Source: Candidatus Methanogranum gryphiswaldense
Lineage (GTDB): Archaea > Thermoplasmatota > Thermoplasmata > Methanomassiliicoccales > Methanomethylophilaceae
Assembly: GCA_019262145.1 (NCBI GenBank)
Contig: CP076745.1
Span: forward strand, 55,093 to 119,092
Direction of reading: 5' to 3'
DNA: 64,000 nt
The notes under the pieces were generated by a model. That model worked only from the letters and a program-made list of their open reading frames with translations. It searched no databases and had not been told where the DNA came from. Positions 26,395 to 35,829 of the stretch are shown here, piece by piece (position 1 is the first letter of the stretch; each line of letters opens with the position of its first letter). The translations under genes were made by a program, and so were the position numbers.

Positions 26395-28560
26395 TTAATT
26401 TTTGTTCTTGTTACCGTATTCTCTCAGTTCTTTTGCTATCTTAGGCCCGAATTTCTGTACAGCGTTTTCTAGATCGATCATATCTACCTTTGTAGCATTG
26501 ATCTCATCCTGAGTGGGGATCCTGCCATCTTTTACCAGGCGTCTGACCGCTGTCATGACTGCCTCGTTGCAGATCGCAGCGATGTCAGCTCCGGTACAGC
26601 CTTCGGTGGCATCTGCGAGTTTTGACAGATCTACATCTTTAGCCAGAGGTTTTCCGGCAGTATGTATCTTGAATATGGTCTGTCTTGATTCTTTGTCCGG
26701 TGGACCGATGTATATGCTCTTGTCAAATCTTCCAGGCCTTAGCAATGCTGGGTCTATGATATCAGGTCTGTTTGTCGCTGCAATGACGACCACATTGTTC
26801 ATTGCTTCAAGCCCGTCCATTTCTGTAAGCATTTGTGATATCACTCTTTCTGTGACATTGTTATTATCGTCCCCACTTCTTGTAGGTGCGATCGAATCTA
26901 TTTCGTCCATGAAGATCACGCATGGTGAAGCCTGTCTTGCTTTCCTGAAGGTTTCTCTGACTGCTTTTTCCGATTCTCCAACCCATTTGTTGAGGAATTC
27001 TGGACCTTTGACGGATATGAAGTTAGCTTCCGATTCTGTAGCAACCGCCTTTGCCAACATCGTCTTTCCTGTTCCGGGGGGTCCGTAAAGCAATATGCCC
27101 TTTGGAGGTTTGGCGTCCATATGTTCGAAGACCTTCGCGTATTTCAGTGGCCACTCAACAGCTTCCCTGAGTTCTTGTTTGGCGGATTCCAGCGCACCGA
27201 TATCATCCCACTTGACGTTGGGTTTCTCTATCAAGACCTCTCTCATGGCTGAAGGTTGGAGGTCCTTTATCGCGGACATGAAATCGTCCTTCGTGACGCT
27301 TATCTGATTAAGGACATCTATTGGGATCTCCTCGGTCTCTAGATTGACGCTAGGAAGTACGCGCCTTAGTGCCGCCATCGCAGCTTCTTTGCACAGGGCG
27401 GACAGATCCGCACCCACATATCCGTGCGTTCTGTCGGCTAACCTTCCCAAATCCACATCGCTTGTCAGTGGCATTCCTTTTGTGTGTATCTGAAGGATCT
27501 CAAGGCGTCCGTTCCTGTCAGGTATTCCGATCTCGATCTCACGATCGAATCTTCCAGGTCTTCTCAATGCTTCGTCTAGAGAGTTAGGTCTGTTTGTTGC
27601 CCCTATTACGACAACCTTTCCTCTCGAGTTCAATCCGTCCATCAATGATAGTAGTTGAGCAACGATGCGTCTTTCTTCTTCACCGGTGACCTCGTCACGT
27701 TTCGGTGCGATCGAATCTATCTCATCGATGAAGATTATACTCGGTGCGTTTTCTTCTGCTTCCTTGAATATCTCTCTGAGTTTACCTTCGGATTCTCCGT
27801 AGAATTTACTCATGATCTCGGGTCCACCGATGGAAATGAAATTACTGCTGGTCTCTCCGGCAACAGCTTTTGCCAGCATCGTCTTTCCTGTTCCAGGTGG
27901 CCCATGCAATAAGACTCCTTTAGGAGCTTCAACGCCAAGCCTCTTGAAGAGCTCTGGGTGCTTAAGAGGCAGTTCTATCATTTCTCTGATTTTACCGACC
28001 TCATTACCAAGTCCGCCTAGATCATCATAGGATACCTTGGGGACCTCCATATTGGAAGCCTTCACAGGTTTCTCTGATACTTTCACTTCAGTGTTGGTAT
28101 TCATGATGACGGCCTCTGCCGAGGGGGCGAAAGAGGTCACTATCAATTCGATCTTGTTGCCCATGACGTTAAGTGTCAAAACGTCACCTTTCGTGAAAAC
28201 ACGGCCTTCCATGACCTGTGCTAGATATTCTTCCCCACCCTGGAGTCTGAGTTCTTCAATCGGTGAGAAGGTTATCTTTTCAGCATTTTTTGCTACTATT
28301 TTCTTTACGTTCACTCTTTCATCAATGGATGTACCTGCATTGCGTCTTGTCGAACCGTCTATCCTTATGACCCCACGATTCGCATCTTCTGGTCCTCCCC
28401 TGAGTACCTTTGCTACTGTTTTTTTGTTGCCGTCTATCTGGATTATATCTCCGACCTTTATATCCAGTATATCCATTAGTTCGGGGTCTAGACGGCAGAT
28501 TCCCTTTCCGGTTTCTCCGGGTTTTAGTTCTGCGACTTTAATCGCTTTGTTGTTTGTCAT
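26395..28560 (-). CDS. cdc48: Cdc48/p97-type AAA ATPase (VAT)
   Basis: 721-residue double-ring unfoldase that extracts and unfolds proteins for the proteasome. The N domain (1-185) consists of a double-psi barrel and a four-stranded part. D1 and D2 each have [15 protein letters not shown], Walker [13 protein letters not shown] or [12 protein letters not shown], sensor-1 GATNRPN or AATNRPD, and arginine fingers with RRPGRFD and LRPGRFD. It ends NKNKN, without the HbYX motif that would dock it to the 20S proteasome. ATG at 28560 with GGTGAT upstream, 5 bases after the regulator stop, so these genes are one operon. Confidence 0.97.
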   Translation of the reverse strand: MTNNKAIKVAELKPGETGKGICRLDPELMDILDIKVGDIIQIDGNKKTVAKVLRGGPEDANRGVIRIDGSTRRNAGTSIDERVNVKKIVAKNAEKITFSPIEELRLQGGEEYLAQVMEGRVFTKGDVLTLNVMGNKIELIVTSFAPSAEAVIMNTNTEVKVSEKPVKASNMEVPKVSYDDLGGLGNEVGKIREMIELPLKHPELFKRLGVEAPKGVLLHGPPGTGKTMLAKAVAGETSSNFISIGGPEIMSKFYGESEGKLREIFKEAEENAPSIIFIDEIDSIAPKRDEVTGEEERRIVAQLLSLMDGLNSRGKVVVIGATNRPNSLDEALRRPGRFDREIEIGIPDRNGRLEILQIHTKGMPLTSDVDLGRLADRTHGYVGADLSALCKEAAMAALRRVLPSVNLETEEIPIDVLNQISVTKDDFMSAIKDLQPSAMREVLIEKPNVKWDDIGALESAKQELREAVEWPLKYAKVFEHMDAKPPKGILLYGPPGTGKTMLAKAVATESEANFISVKGPEFLNKWVGESEKAVRETFRKARQASPCVIFMDEIDSIAPTRSGDDNNNVTERVISQMLTEMDGLEAMNNVVVIAATNRPDIIDPALLRPGRFDKSIYIGPPDKESRQTIFKIHTAGKPLAKDVDLSKLADATEGCTGADIAAICNEAVMTAVRRLVKDGRIPTQDEINATKVDMIDLENAVQKFGPKIAKELREYGNKNKN

Positions 28561-28565
28561 TGATA

Positions 28566-29192
28566 TCACCTTGTTTCATCTAATATTTTCAATAGGTCGT
28601 TCATCATCTTGTCAACGAATGTCGCATTTACGCCCATCTCTTCAGATATTGACGACGTATCCATGTCTGGGTTGTTCAGTAATTCATAAAGCAGATTTCT
28701 GTGATCATAGTCTATAACACGGTCGTCTATGCCTTCAAGGAAGGTTTTGATGAGGTTGTTACGCTTTCCGATCATTTCCGATCTCAGTCTATTGATCTCT
28801 TCCAGTTGTTTGTCTATCTCAGATATTTTCTCCCTTGTTTCTTGGAATTCTTTTGTATTTTCTATTGCTTTTTCTATTTTCAATCCTATATCGGTTTGAT
28901 TAAGTTCCACCATCCGTGTTTCAAACATCCCGTCACGCATGTCGATCACGATCGTAAATTCTCTGCTGGGGCGGTAGAATATCCGGTCGGGTCCGATGTT
29001 GCTACTTTCCTTGTAGCTTACCACCAATCCGTTACGTTCCATTATTTCGAGATTTTTAACTACGGCTTGTTGGCTTATTCCCAATTCCTTTGAAAGTTGT
29101 AAAGGGTAGTGGGGTTCACGCACTATGGCTTGTAGTATGCGCCTTCTTGTGGGGTTCTCCACTATTGACAAGACTTGATCGAGGTTATTCAT
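28566..29192 (-). CDS. ArsR-type winged-helix regulator, Phr-like (heat-shock)
   Basis: 208-residue regulator. Winged helix at about residues 1-75: [37 protein letters not shown], then a wing with RIFYRP. A dimerising coiled coil follows (about 110-150, [17 protein letters not shown]) and a C-terminal helical domain. Size, domain plan and the NxTRRRIL start resemble Phr of Pyrococcus furiosus (about 200 residues), which represses hsp20 and an AAA+ ATPase. Here the same two target types, cdc48 and hsp20, lie directly downstream. Calling it Phr-like is inference from plan and context. Confidence 0.82.
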   Translation of the reverse strand: MNNLDQVLSIVENPTRRRILQAIVREPHYPLQLSKELGISQQAVVKNLEIMERNGLVVSYKESSNIGPDRIFYRPSREFTIVIDMRDGMFETRMVELNQTDIGLKIEKAIENTKEFQETREKISEIDKQLEEINRLRSEMIGKRNNLIKTFLEGIDDRVIDYDHRNLLYELLNNPDMDTSSISEEMGVNATFVDKMMNDLLKILDETR

Positions 29193-29214
29193 GGTTTCAC
29201 TTGTTCTTTAAGTT

Positions 29215-29231
29215 TACAACTAGTAGTTGTA
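29215..29231. promoter_or_regulatory. 17-bp perfect palindrome at the heat-shock operon promoter
   Basis: TACAACTA-G-TAGTTGTA, a perfect palindrome around one central base. It lies 23 bases upstream of the regulator ATG and about where transcription would start from the TATA element at 29245-29252 (minus strand). The position fits an autoregulatory operator that blocks RNA polymerase. Confidence 0.65.
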
Positions 29232-29244
29232 TAGTGATTTTTGA

Positions 29245-29252
29245 GTATAAAT
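29245..29252 (-). promoter_or_regulatory. TATA element for the heat-shock operon
   Basis: Minus-strand ATTTATAC within GCTATTTATACTC, about 14 bases beyond the palindrome. On the plus strand the same bases read TATAAATA and could also serve trpB2, but a closer TATAAAAAG at 29297-29305 fits trpB2 better (about 30 bases before its ATG, suggesting a nearly leaderless mRNA). Confidence 0.5.
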
Positions 29253-29334
29253 AGCTTTCTTTTTTGCATTATAATGTATATTATTAGTCATTGATGTATA
29301 AAAAGATAAATAGATAATTGTTGTTAAGTGATTT

Positions 29335-30660
29335 ATGGCAATACCAAAAGATGCAAGAATAAATCTGTCGCCAGAGGACATCCCCAAGCGCTGGTATAAT
29401 ATGGCGGCAGATCTGCAAGGACTAAAACCTCCAATGAATCCAGGTACGGGAGAACCTGCGAAGCCTGAAGATTTCGAGCCGATATTCTGTAAAGAGATAA
29501 TAAGGCAGGAAGGCTCGACCGAGAGGCACATCGCAATCCCAGAAGAGGTCAGGGACAATCTTATCTATCTTAATAGGCCGGCGCCACTTCAAAGGGCATA
29601 CAGGCTTGAAAAGCATCTTAAGACCCCAGCAAAGATCTATTTTAAAAGAGAGGATATGAGCCCTCTAGGCAGCCATAAAGGTAACACGGCTATCGCACAA
29701 GCGTACTATAATGCAGAGGCCGGCATTCACACCTTGACAACAGAGACAGGCGCGGGGCAGTGGGGTACCGCTCTCGCAATGGTTTCCAATTTATTTGACA
29801 TTAAGACCACTGTGTTCATGGTAAAGGGCAGTTACATCGCCAAGCCGCTAAGGAAAACTATAATCAATACGTATGGTGCCAAGATCTATGCTTCACCGAG
29901 TACACAAACAGAATTTGGAAGAAAAATTCTGAAGGAGCATCCAGAAACATCAGGGTCCCTCGGAATAGCAATTTCTGAAGCATGTGAGGTCGCAGCCAAA
30001 GATGAACATACTTGCTATTCATTGGGCAGTGTTCTCAATCACGTGATGCTCCATCAGACTGTCATAGGTCAAGAAACAATAGAACAGATGAAGATCGGAG
30101 AGATCGATCCAGATTATGTGATAGCTTGTGCGGGCGGAGGTTCTAATTTCGCAGGTATGACCTTCCCGATGCTCGGTGAGAAGATCAAAGGAAAAGATTT
30201 CAAAGACACGGAGTTCATAGCAGTAGAACCTAAAGCCGCGCCATCACTCACAGAGGGGGTGTTCAAATATGACTTCGGTGACACAGCAGGATTCACACCA
30301 TTGTTGATGATGTACACTCTTGGAAGTGATTTCATTCCGTCATCCATCCACGCAGGTGGGCTGAGGTATCATGGGATGTCTCCGTTGGTATCAGCAGCAT
30401 ACGATCAAAAAATGATAAAGGCCGTGTCATATGATCAGGTCGATACATTTGAGGCAGGAGTGATGATGGCCAGGACGGAAGGGATAATACCTGCTCCAGA
30501 ATCGTGTCATGCACTCAAAGCGGCCATCGATGTGGCTTTGGATTGCAAAAAGAAGAATGAGGAAAAGACAATTGTCTTTTGTTTATCAGGGCATGGTCTC
30601 TTGGATCTGTATGGCTACGAACAGTATTTGGAAGGTACACTGGCTTCTTCACAGCGCTAA
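29335..30660 (+). CDS. trpB2: Tryptophan synthase beta-like protein (TrpB2)
   Basis: 441-residue PLP enzyme of the TrpB2 group, which makes tryptophan from indole and serine, often without TrpA. The N-terminal extension (about 1-80, IPKRWYNMAADL) is typical of TrpB2. KREDMSPLGSHKGNTA carries the PLP Lys, ETGAGQWG matches the substrate loop, and CAGGGSNFAGM is the phosphate-binding loop. The terminal segment contains CLSGHG. No other tryptophan genes are nearby, consistent with an indole-salvage role. Divergent from the heat-shock operon. Confidence 0.93.
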   Translation: MAIPKDARINLSPEDIPKRWYNMAADLQGLKPPMNPGTGEPAKPEDFEPIFCKEIIRQEGSTERHIAIPEEVRDNLIYLNRPAPLQRAYRLEKHLKTPAKIYFKREDMSPLGSHKGNTAIAQAYYNAEAGIHTLTTETGAGQWGTALAMVSNLFDIKTTVFMVKGSYIAKPLRKTIINTYGAKIYASPSTQTEFGRKILKEHPETSGSLGIAISEACEVAAKDEHTCYSLGSVLNHVMLHQTVIGQETIEQMKIGEIDPDYVIACAGGGSNFAGMTFPMLGEKIKGKDFKDTEFIAVEPKAAPSLTEGVFKYDFGDTAGFTPLLMMYTLGSDFIPSSIHAGGLRYHGMSPLVSAAYDQKMIKAVSYDQVDTFEAGVMMARTEGIIPAPESCHALKAAIDVALDCKKKNEEKTIVFCLSGHGLLDLYGYEQYLEGTLASSQR

Positions 30661-30674
30661 ACATTTTTTGGGAG

Positions 30675-32252
30675 TTACTTTCTTTCAGGTTCCATTACGA
30701 ACCTGTAAGATTGCATTCCCTTTTCTTTTTTTATATTTATGATGCTGGCAGGCACATATTTAGTTCCAGTTTTTTGGAATATCATCTCTGAGATCTCTCC
30801 AATGTAGAATTGAAGGAGTGCATAGCAACCAATATTGGTAAAAAGTGTGCATTCAAGTGTCAGCGTGAGTGGGATGTAGGATTCCAAAGTTAATGTGCTG
30901 TACATTCCGTTTTCTTCCTCGCAGAGTTTCATGATCATTTTATCGGCATTTGTATCGTTGGACCGTTTTAGCATTATGTGTGCATAGGACCTTCCCATGC
31001 AATTTTGAATGTTACACGTATCGATCGATGCGGCATCCAGTACCATAATAAGATATTGGAAAACGTATCTGTAATACAATTCGGGAAACTCTGCGGCCTT
31101 TTCGAGCATATTTTTTACATGTTCAAGATTGATAGGCAAATCGTTTTTTTTGGACATGACCTTTAAGCCGCAATTGGTATAGGTATTGGAGCCTGGAGAA
31201 TTTCTGTCGGTATGAACAATTTTTAAGTTTTCCAATTTGGTTAGATTGGAAAAAATTGTTGATTGGGACCCTCCAAGTTTCTCATTAAGTCCTTTTAGAG
31301 TATCTGGCTCAGCCTCCAATCTATCTATTATCTCGATCTGTGACAGATTATCTATCATTCTTGGATATCCGTCTCCATCCATAATTATGCAAAAATTGTC
31401 TTCACCACGATTCTTTTTGATTTTGATGAATTCATAGTCCGTATATGGATCTATACGGGTCCGTTTGTTTCTATTATCGGGTTCGATTTTAAAAAGTAAA
31501 GAATAGTGGTCATCCATCATTTTTGATTCTGTTATTACGTGTGATACACCAGTGCAATGTTCAATGGCAGAGCATACCAGTCCGATTGATGATCTGAATA
31601 CGATACTGGGGTCGCTTGGTAGATTAAAATCGAATTGCATCTTTATCTTTATAGGGGAATTAGATTGTAGGGATATTTTGGGTCCGTTTGATATAATGAA
31701 ATAATCTTTAAGATACTCGATAACTTGGTCGATCGTTTGATTTTTGAATTTATCTTTCATAGCATTTCCAATTAGTAACCCAGCTTTCTCCATAAGAGGG
31801 CCCAGATTTAGACCCATTGTCATAGCACCTGAATTGACAAAACCTACGAGATATTTGTAAAATAAGGGGTTGTTGGTTGGTGTATTTACGAGCATTTTTT
31901 CCATGACTTCTTGGAATTCAGGATGTGGTTCCATCGAAGCGATCATTTTGATGGAGATGTTGGTGTAATAGATCTTTCTCCGGTCATTTTCATCTTCATA
32001 TGTTCCAATTAGTTTTTTTTCTTCAAGTTTATTTGTGTTAAACAGTACCGTTGACATTGGTAATTTTAGTTTTCTTGAGATCTCAGCCAGAGTAAGGTCA
32101 CTTTTATCAATAATATCCATTATACTCATGCCTATTTCGTTATTAACACATTTCATTTCGTTTTTTGTGTAAAAGATTCCAAATGATCTGCCTTTGTCCT
32201 CGGTTGACATGCGGATAAACATACGCGATGCAAAACATTTAAATTCTTTCAA
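30675..32252 (-). CDS. Tandem-duplicated winged-helix/V4R-like regulator
   Basis: 525-residue protein made of two similar halves. Each has an ArsR/MarR-like winged helix (about residues 45-95, LTLAEISRKLKLPMSTVLF; and about 300-350, TLKGLNEKLGGSQSTIFSN). A helical segment follows, ending PLFYKYLVGF in unit 1 and PELYYRYVFQYL in unit 2, and then an alpha/beta part that resembles the V4R small-molecule-binding domain. The units are diverged, and metal-type cysteines are not well kept. A fused dimer with two ligand sites is the likely architecture. Target and ligand are unknown. The start is uncertain; the first HTH begins around residue 40 and an internal start is possible. Confidence 0.72.
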   Translation of the reverse strand: MKEFKCFASRMFIRMSTEDKGRSFGIFYTKNEMKCVNNEIGMSIMDIIDKSDLTLAEISRKLKLPMSTVLFNTNKLEEKKLIGTYEDENDRRKIYYTNISIKMIASMEPHPEFQEVMEKMLVNTPTNNPLFYKYLVGFVNSGAMTMGLNLGPLMEKAGLLIGNAMKDKFKNQTIDQVIEYLKDYFIISNGPKISLQSNSPIKIKMQFDFNLPSDPSIVFRSSIGLVCSAIEHCTGVSHVITESKMMDDHYSLLFKIEPDNRNKRTRIDPYTDYEFIKIKKNRGEDNFCIIMDGDGYPRMIDNLSQIEIIDRLEAEPDTLKGLNEKLGGSQSTIFSNLTKLENLKIVHTDRNSPGSNTYTNCGLKVMSKKNDLPINLEHVKNMLEKAAEFPELYYRYVFQYLIMVLDAASIDTCNIQNCMGRSYAHIMLKRSNDTNADKMIMKLCEEENGMYSTLTLESYIPLTLTLECTLFTNIGCYALLQFYIGEISEMIFQKTGTKYVPASIINIKKEKGMQSYRFVMEPERK

Positions 32253-32368
32253 TAAGGCGTTATTGTTTTCATAGTGCGTGTTGCTTTGAGTTAATCAATC
32301 TTAAATTATCTTATTTTCTATTTCTTAGCAGAATAACTCATAAATAGTGACTTACAGTAACATTGGTG

Positions 32369-33415
32369 ATGTCCGGGGAATTGATAGATGATATGGTGGT
32401 CGTGGAAGATCAAAAAGAGGGGTGTCAACTTTTCAATAAAGGCAATTTTGGTTATCCAAGGCGCGGAGGAGGTTCAGAATTGGACCTTGTAGAGGCGACA
32501 TTTTTGACTGAATGCAAAAGACTCGATGTAATCTATCAAGGAAGGACACTCAATTTCGAAGAGATGTTTGATTATGCATCATCATTGAGTGATGGTTTTG
32601 ATATTAGATATCTTGTGTACAGGGACATAAGGCAACGTGGTTTTGTTGTGAAGATGGAAACTGGGGCATTTGATTTTTCAGTTTTTCCAAGAGGCACCAC
32701 AATGAGCAATGCACGTCCGATATACCTTGTGCGTGCAACATCTGAACGTACAGCACTGGATATAACGAAATTCGCATCTGAGATAACACAATCTGAGAAT
32801 AAAGGTAAGCAACTTTTGTATGGCGTTGTTGATGAAGAGGGCGACATAACTTATTACATTATGTCGACAAAGGACCCTACGGGTAAGGTTTTTGAGGAAT
32901 TGTCGATCGCGGTCGAAGGAACGCTCATACGCGACCGGGTATTCGTTTTCAACCCAGAACATGCTGAAGCCCTTCGAAAAGGAGGATTTTATGGTAAACT
33001 GTTGGAAGGAATGCTTCAATTATCTTTGATAGAAAGTTGTTATCTTTCATCCGAGGGATTGTTGAAGATATCTTCTGTTAGTGGTGATCGTATCTCACAA
33101 GAAGAGTTGATGGAATTTGGAAGGAATGCACAGGATGAATTCGATCTGCGCATGAGGGCATTTTCTTCGCTTCGTAAAAGGGGACTTGTTGTAAAGACCG
33201 GATTCAAATATGGTACGCATTTTAGAGTTTATGAGCAGTCTCCGGATGATTGTCATGCAAGATATCTAGTGCATGCCGTGCCGGCATCAAAGGTGACGAT
33301 GTGGCCAGAGATTTCAAGGACCGTTAGATTATCGGGCGGGGTAAAGAAGGAGATATTGTTCTGTCGTGTGAGTGACAAGATCGAGTATCTGGAATTCAAG
33401 TGGTTCAGACCGTAA
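32369..33415 (+). CDS. endA: tRNA-splicing endonuclease EndA, double-length type
   Basis: About 348-residue endonuclease that removes introns from pre-tRNAs at bulge-helix-bulge motifs. It is the euryarchaeal double-length form, in which a degenerate N-terminal repeat (about 30-170) is fused to the active C-terminal repeat. The catalytic triad is visible as FKYGTHFRVY (Tyr, His) and LSGGVKKEILF (Lys). YLVYRDIRQRGFVVK in repeat 1 and FSSLRKRGLVVKTG in repeat 2 are the matching helices. I favour ATG 32369 over TTG 32363 and GTG 32366. A TATA-like TCATAAATA lies just upstream. Confidence 0.93.
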   Translation: MSGELIDDMVVVEDQKEGCQLFNKGNFGYPRRGGGSELDLVEATFLTECKRLDVIYQGRTLNFEEMFDYASSLSDGFDIRYLVYRDIRQRGFVVKMETGAFDFSVFPRGTTMSNARPIYLVRATSERTALDITKFASEITQSENKGKQLLYGVVDEEGDITYYIMSTKDPTGKVFEELSIAVEGTLIRDRVFVFNPEHAEALRKGGFYGKLLEGMLQLSLIESCYLSSEGLLKISSVSGDRISQEELMEFGRNAQDEFDLRMRAFSSLRKRGLVVKTGFKYGTHFRVYEQSPDDCHARYLVHAVPASKVTMWPEISRTVRLSGGVKKEILFCRVSDKIEYLEFKWFRP

Positions 33416-33445
33416 AAAATTTAAATGGTTTGAAAAGGGTTTGTA

Positions 33446-34378
33446 TCAAAGCTGTATCTCAATTCCGAGTTTTTCGGTGAGTTCTTTGTATCTGTTCCTT
33501 ATGGTAACTTCTGTTACGCCTGCAACATCTGCGACCTCTCTTTGAGTTCTGCGTTCATTGCAGAGTATGGATGAGATGTAGATCGCTGCTGCTGCAACAC
33601 CGGTCGGTCCACGACCAGATGTGAGCTCTTTTTCAGAGGCATCTTTTAAGATCTCTGCGGCTTTGCTTTGTACTTCTCCGCTGAGTTTCAGCTCAGAGCA
33701 GAATCTCTGGACATAATCCTGAGGTTTTGTTGGCATAAGTTTCAGTTTTAGTTCGCGAGTCATGAAACGGTATGTACGACCGATCTCTTTCCTACCTACG
33801 CGACTTGACCCTGCAACTTCGTCAAGTGTTCTTGGTACACCGCATTGTCTGCAAGCAGCATAAAGCGAGGCAGCAACCACACCTTCGATAGATCTTCCTC
33901 TGATGAGGTTCTTGTTGACGGCCTTTCTATAGATCATAGCTGCCGTTTCCCTTACATTCCTTGGCAGCCCCATGGCTGAGGCCATTCTGTCCAATTCAGA
34001 TAAGGCAAATGCAAGGTTTCTTTCAGTTGCATTCGAAACACGGATCCTTCTTTGCCATTTTCTAAGTCTGTATAGCTGAGCTCTGTTTCTTGTGGGTATG
34101 CTTTTTCCGTAGCTGTCCTTGTTTTTCCAAGAAATCTCAGTAGACAATCCTTTGTCGTGGATGGTGTAGGTCATTGGGGCACCGGTACGTGCCCTTTTTT
34201 CGCCCTGCTCAACGTCAAAGGCCCTCCATTCCGGACCCTGGTCAATGAATTGATCATCAATCACAAGTCCACAGTCCTCGCACAGGAGTTCTCCTCTCTC
34301 GTAGTCACGTATGAGGTGGTGGCTCCCGCACTCAGGACAGACTTCAATCTCCTCTGTTCCTTCTTTTGCCTTTACCAT
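33446..34378 (-). CDS. tfb: Transcription initiation factor TFB
   Basis: 310-residue archaeal TFIIB that bridges TBP-DNA and RNA polymerase. The N-terminal zinc ribbon has [10 protein letters not shown] and CEDCGLV (residues 14-37), followed by the B-finger/linker with PEWRAF, and then two cyclin repeats (about 110-205 and 210-305). The second repeat ends with the [23 protein letters not shown] that reads the BRE. The zinc ribbon is complete. It overlaps gar1 by 35 bases, an archaeal gene pair seen elsewhere. Confidence 0.96.
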   Translation of the reverse strand: MVKAKEGTEEIEVCPECGSHHLIRDYERGELLCEDCGLVIDDQFIDQGPEWRAFDVEQGEKRARTGAPMTYTIHDKGLSTEISWKNKDSYGKSIPTRNRAQLYRLRKWQRRIRVSNATERNLAFALSELDRMASAMGLPRNVRETAAMIYRKAVNKNLIRGRSIEGVVAASLYAACRQCGVPRTLDEVAGSSRVGRKEIGRTYRFMTRELKLKLMPTKPQDYVQRFCSELKLSGEVQSKAAEILKDASEKELTSGRGPTGVAAAAIYISSILCNERRTQREVADVAGVTEVTIRNRYKELTEKLGIEIQL

Positions 34379-34613
34379 GTTGAGTTCCCTTCGTGAAGTA
34401 TAGTGATTTGTTCTTCAGTCCCGAAGTGATAGTTTTGTCGTCGACGGCAACTGTTACATAAGGCTCGTCAACGGGACCGAAAATGCGTTTTACAATTCCC
34501 ACCTTTTTTTCTTTTTGGTCGAATACTGGGTTGCCTATTTCTGGAAGTGTCTGGCTTCTGATTATCGCTTTGCCGTCAGCGGTCACCTCTTCAACAATTC
34601 CTAACAATTCCAT
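34344..34613 (-). CDS. gar1: H/ACA RNP protein Gar1
   Basis: 89-residue Gar1, which joins H/ACA guide RNAs, Cbf5, Nop10 and L7Ae to make pseudouridine in rRNA. It has the small beta-barrel core (about 1-70) with [20 protein letters not shown] and PYVTVAV, and a short basic tail. It is the first gene of the gar1-tfb operon; its 3' end overlaps tfb by 35 bases in another frame. Confidence 0.9.
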   Translation of the reverse strand: MELLGIVEEVTADGKAIIRSQTLPEIGNPVFDQKEKKVGIVKRIFGPVDEPYVTVAVDDKTITSGLKNKSLYFTKGTQHGKGKRRNRGD

Positions 34614-34961
34614 TTTCGATCCTCAAAACAACGGTGTGACTTATATACCACCTTAGTATGATGTATTATTTAAGTATTTTGGATATATTTAAAAATATTC
34701 AAGGGAAAGTATATCATACTTATCGCTTTTAATTGGAAATTCAAACTGATTATGGTCATTACATCCAACTATGAAATAACGAATGTTCAAAATTAGTTTT
34801 TCAATATAGTTTTAGTTTGTTTTTCGGTGATGTACACGACTCCACAGTGTCGACGTAATAGAGGGCATTCAGGGTGTTCACACCCAAGGTTTAATAATAA
34901 TCTAATCTATCACTTGGCAGTTATCATTCAGTTAGAATGTTATAAAAACGGAGGCAAAAAA
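34614..34961. other. Divergent noncoding region between gar1 and a small membrane gene
   Basis: About 350 bases with no supported gene. It holds the gar1 TATA box; an imperfect inverted repeat GTATGATGTA (34656-34665) / TATATCATAC (34710-34719), 9 of 10 paired; a GGGTG-TTCA-CACCC hairpin (34872-34885) about 75 bases ahead of the next gene; and a GGAGG ribosome binding site (34950-34954). The hairpin may belong to the 5' leader of the downstream mRNA. Confidence 0.4.
34642..34650 (-). promoter_or_regulatory. TATA/BRE element for gar1-tfb
   Basis: Minus-strand GGTGGTATATAAG ends about 29 bases before the gar1 ATG, giving a consensus archaeal TATA box with purine-rich BRE upstream. The spacing predicts a near-leaderless transcript. 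Confidence 0.6.
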
Positions 34962-35264
34962 ATGGATATTTGGAGTTTCCTCACGCTCATCATCTTTGTA
35001 TTCGGTATAGTTATGATGATCGCGGGTATCTTCTCGGCCTACTTCGGAGCGGGGAAGAACAGGATGTATGGCGGAATAATCTTCGCCGTTGGTCTTATTG
35101 TTAGCTTCGTATGGGCGTATTTGACATTATGGAGCGGTATTTCACCGTTCAATGATGTGGATGTTTGGACAGTTATGTATGATGCAGTGGTCAATCTTAT
35201 TGGAATCTTGATCGGTGCACTGATAGCGGTCGGCATTTTCTTAGTCGTTGTACTCAAGAGCTAA
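34962..35264 (+). CDS. 100-residue multi-helix membrane protein, unknown
   Basis: 100-residue protein with three to four transmembrane helices: about residues 5-28, 36-58, then 75-98 as one or two. The loop after helix 1 carries FGAGKNRMYGG, and loop 2 has SPFNDVDVWT. The ATG at 34962 is set by GGAGG 7 bases upstream; an in-frame upstream extension of 45 residues is not protein-like. I recognise no family. It is followed by a G5/C5 hairpin, so it is likely monocistronic. Confidence 0.75.
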   Translation: MDIWSFLTLIIFVFGIVMMIAGIFSAYFGAGKNRMYGGIIFAVGLIVSFVWAYLTLWSGISPFNDVDVWTVMYDAVVNLIGILIGALIAVGIFLVVVLKS

Positions 35265-35271
35265 AAACAAC

Positions 35272-35284
35272 GGGGGCAACCCCC
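35272..35284 (+). terminator. G5/C5 hairpin after the small membrane gene
   Basis: GGGGG-CAA-CCCCC, 7 bases after the stop, followed by an A/T stretch with a seven-T run at about 35302-35308. Confidence 0.6.
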
Positions 35285-35349
35285 AAACCCTATTTAATTA
35301 ATTTTTTTAGACGTTGGTTATTTATTCTCCAATACTGTCGCCGTTTCTG

Positions 35350-35829
35350 ATGCCAAAGGTTTCAATCATAATGGGTAGCAAGAGTGATTTCCCGGTCGCG
35401 GAAAAAGCACTTGCTGTTTTGAAGATGTTCGATGTGAGTTACGAGATAGCTGTTGCCTCTGCACACAGAACACCCAAGAGGGTGGAAGAACTGGTCACGT
35501 GCAGTGACGCTAGTGTCTTCATCACGATTGCAGGACTATCAGCGGCGCTTCCGGGTGTAGTTGCATCTCATACAGTTAAGCCAGTCATTGGTGTTCCAGT
35601 AAGTGGAACGTTGAATCTCGATTCGATATTGTCCATTGTACAAATGCCGCCAGGTATCCCCGTTGCTGCCGTTGGGTTGGATCGTGGCGATAATGCCGCA
35701 ATTCTCGCTATCGAGATCTTAAGCATATCGGACGCCGATCTCAAAAAAGCTCTGTTGAGTTACAGAAAAGAACAAGCAGATAAGGTTTTGGCAGATTCTG
35801 ACAAGGTGATTTCAGATGTTCGGTGTTGA
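35350..35829 (+). CDS. purE: N5-carboxyaminoimidazole ribonucleotide mutase (PurE)
   Basis: 159-residue PurE, which converts N5-CAIR (or AIR plus CO2) to CAIR in purine synthesis. [11 protein letters not shown] (phosphate loop), SAHRTPKR (active His), [11 protein letters not shown] and [14 protein letters not shown] are all present. The SAALPG version of the GAAHLPG loop lacks the class I loop His, so mutase versus carboxylase activity cannot be told by eye. The ATG at 35350 begins [10 protein letters not shown]. It overlaps guaA(B) by 14 bases, coupling purine steps. Confidence 0.92.
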   Translation: MPKVSIIMGSKSDFPVAEKALAVLKMFDVSYEIAVASAHRTPKRVEELVTCSDASVFITIAGLSAALPGVVASHTVKPVIGVPVSGTLNLDSILSIVQMPPGIPVAAVGLDRGDNAAILAIEILSISDADLKKALLSYRKEQADKVLADSDKVISDVRC

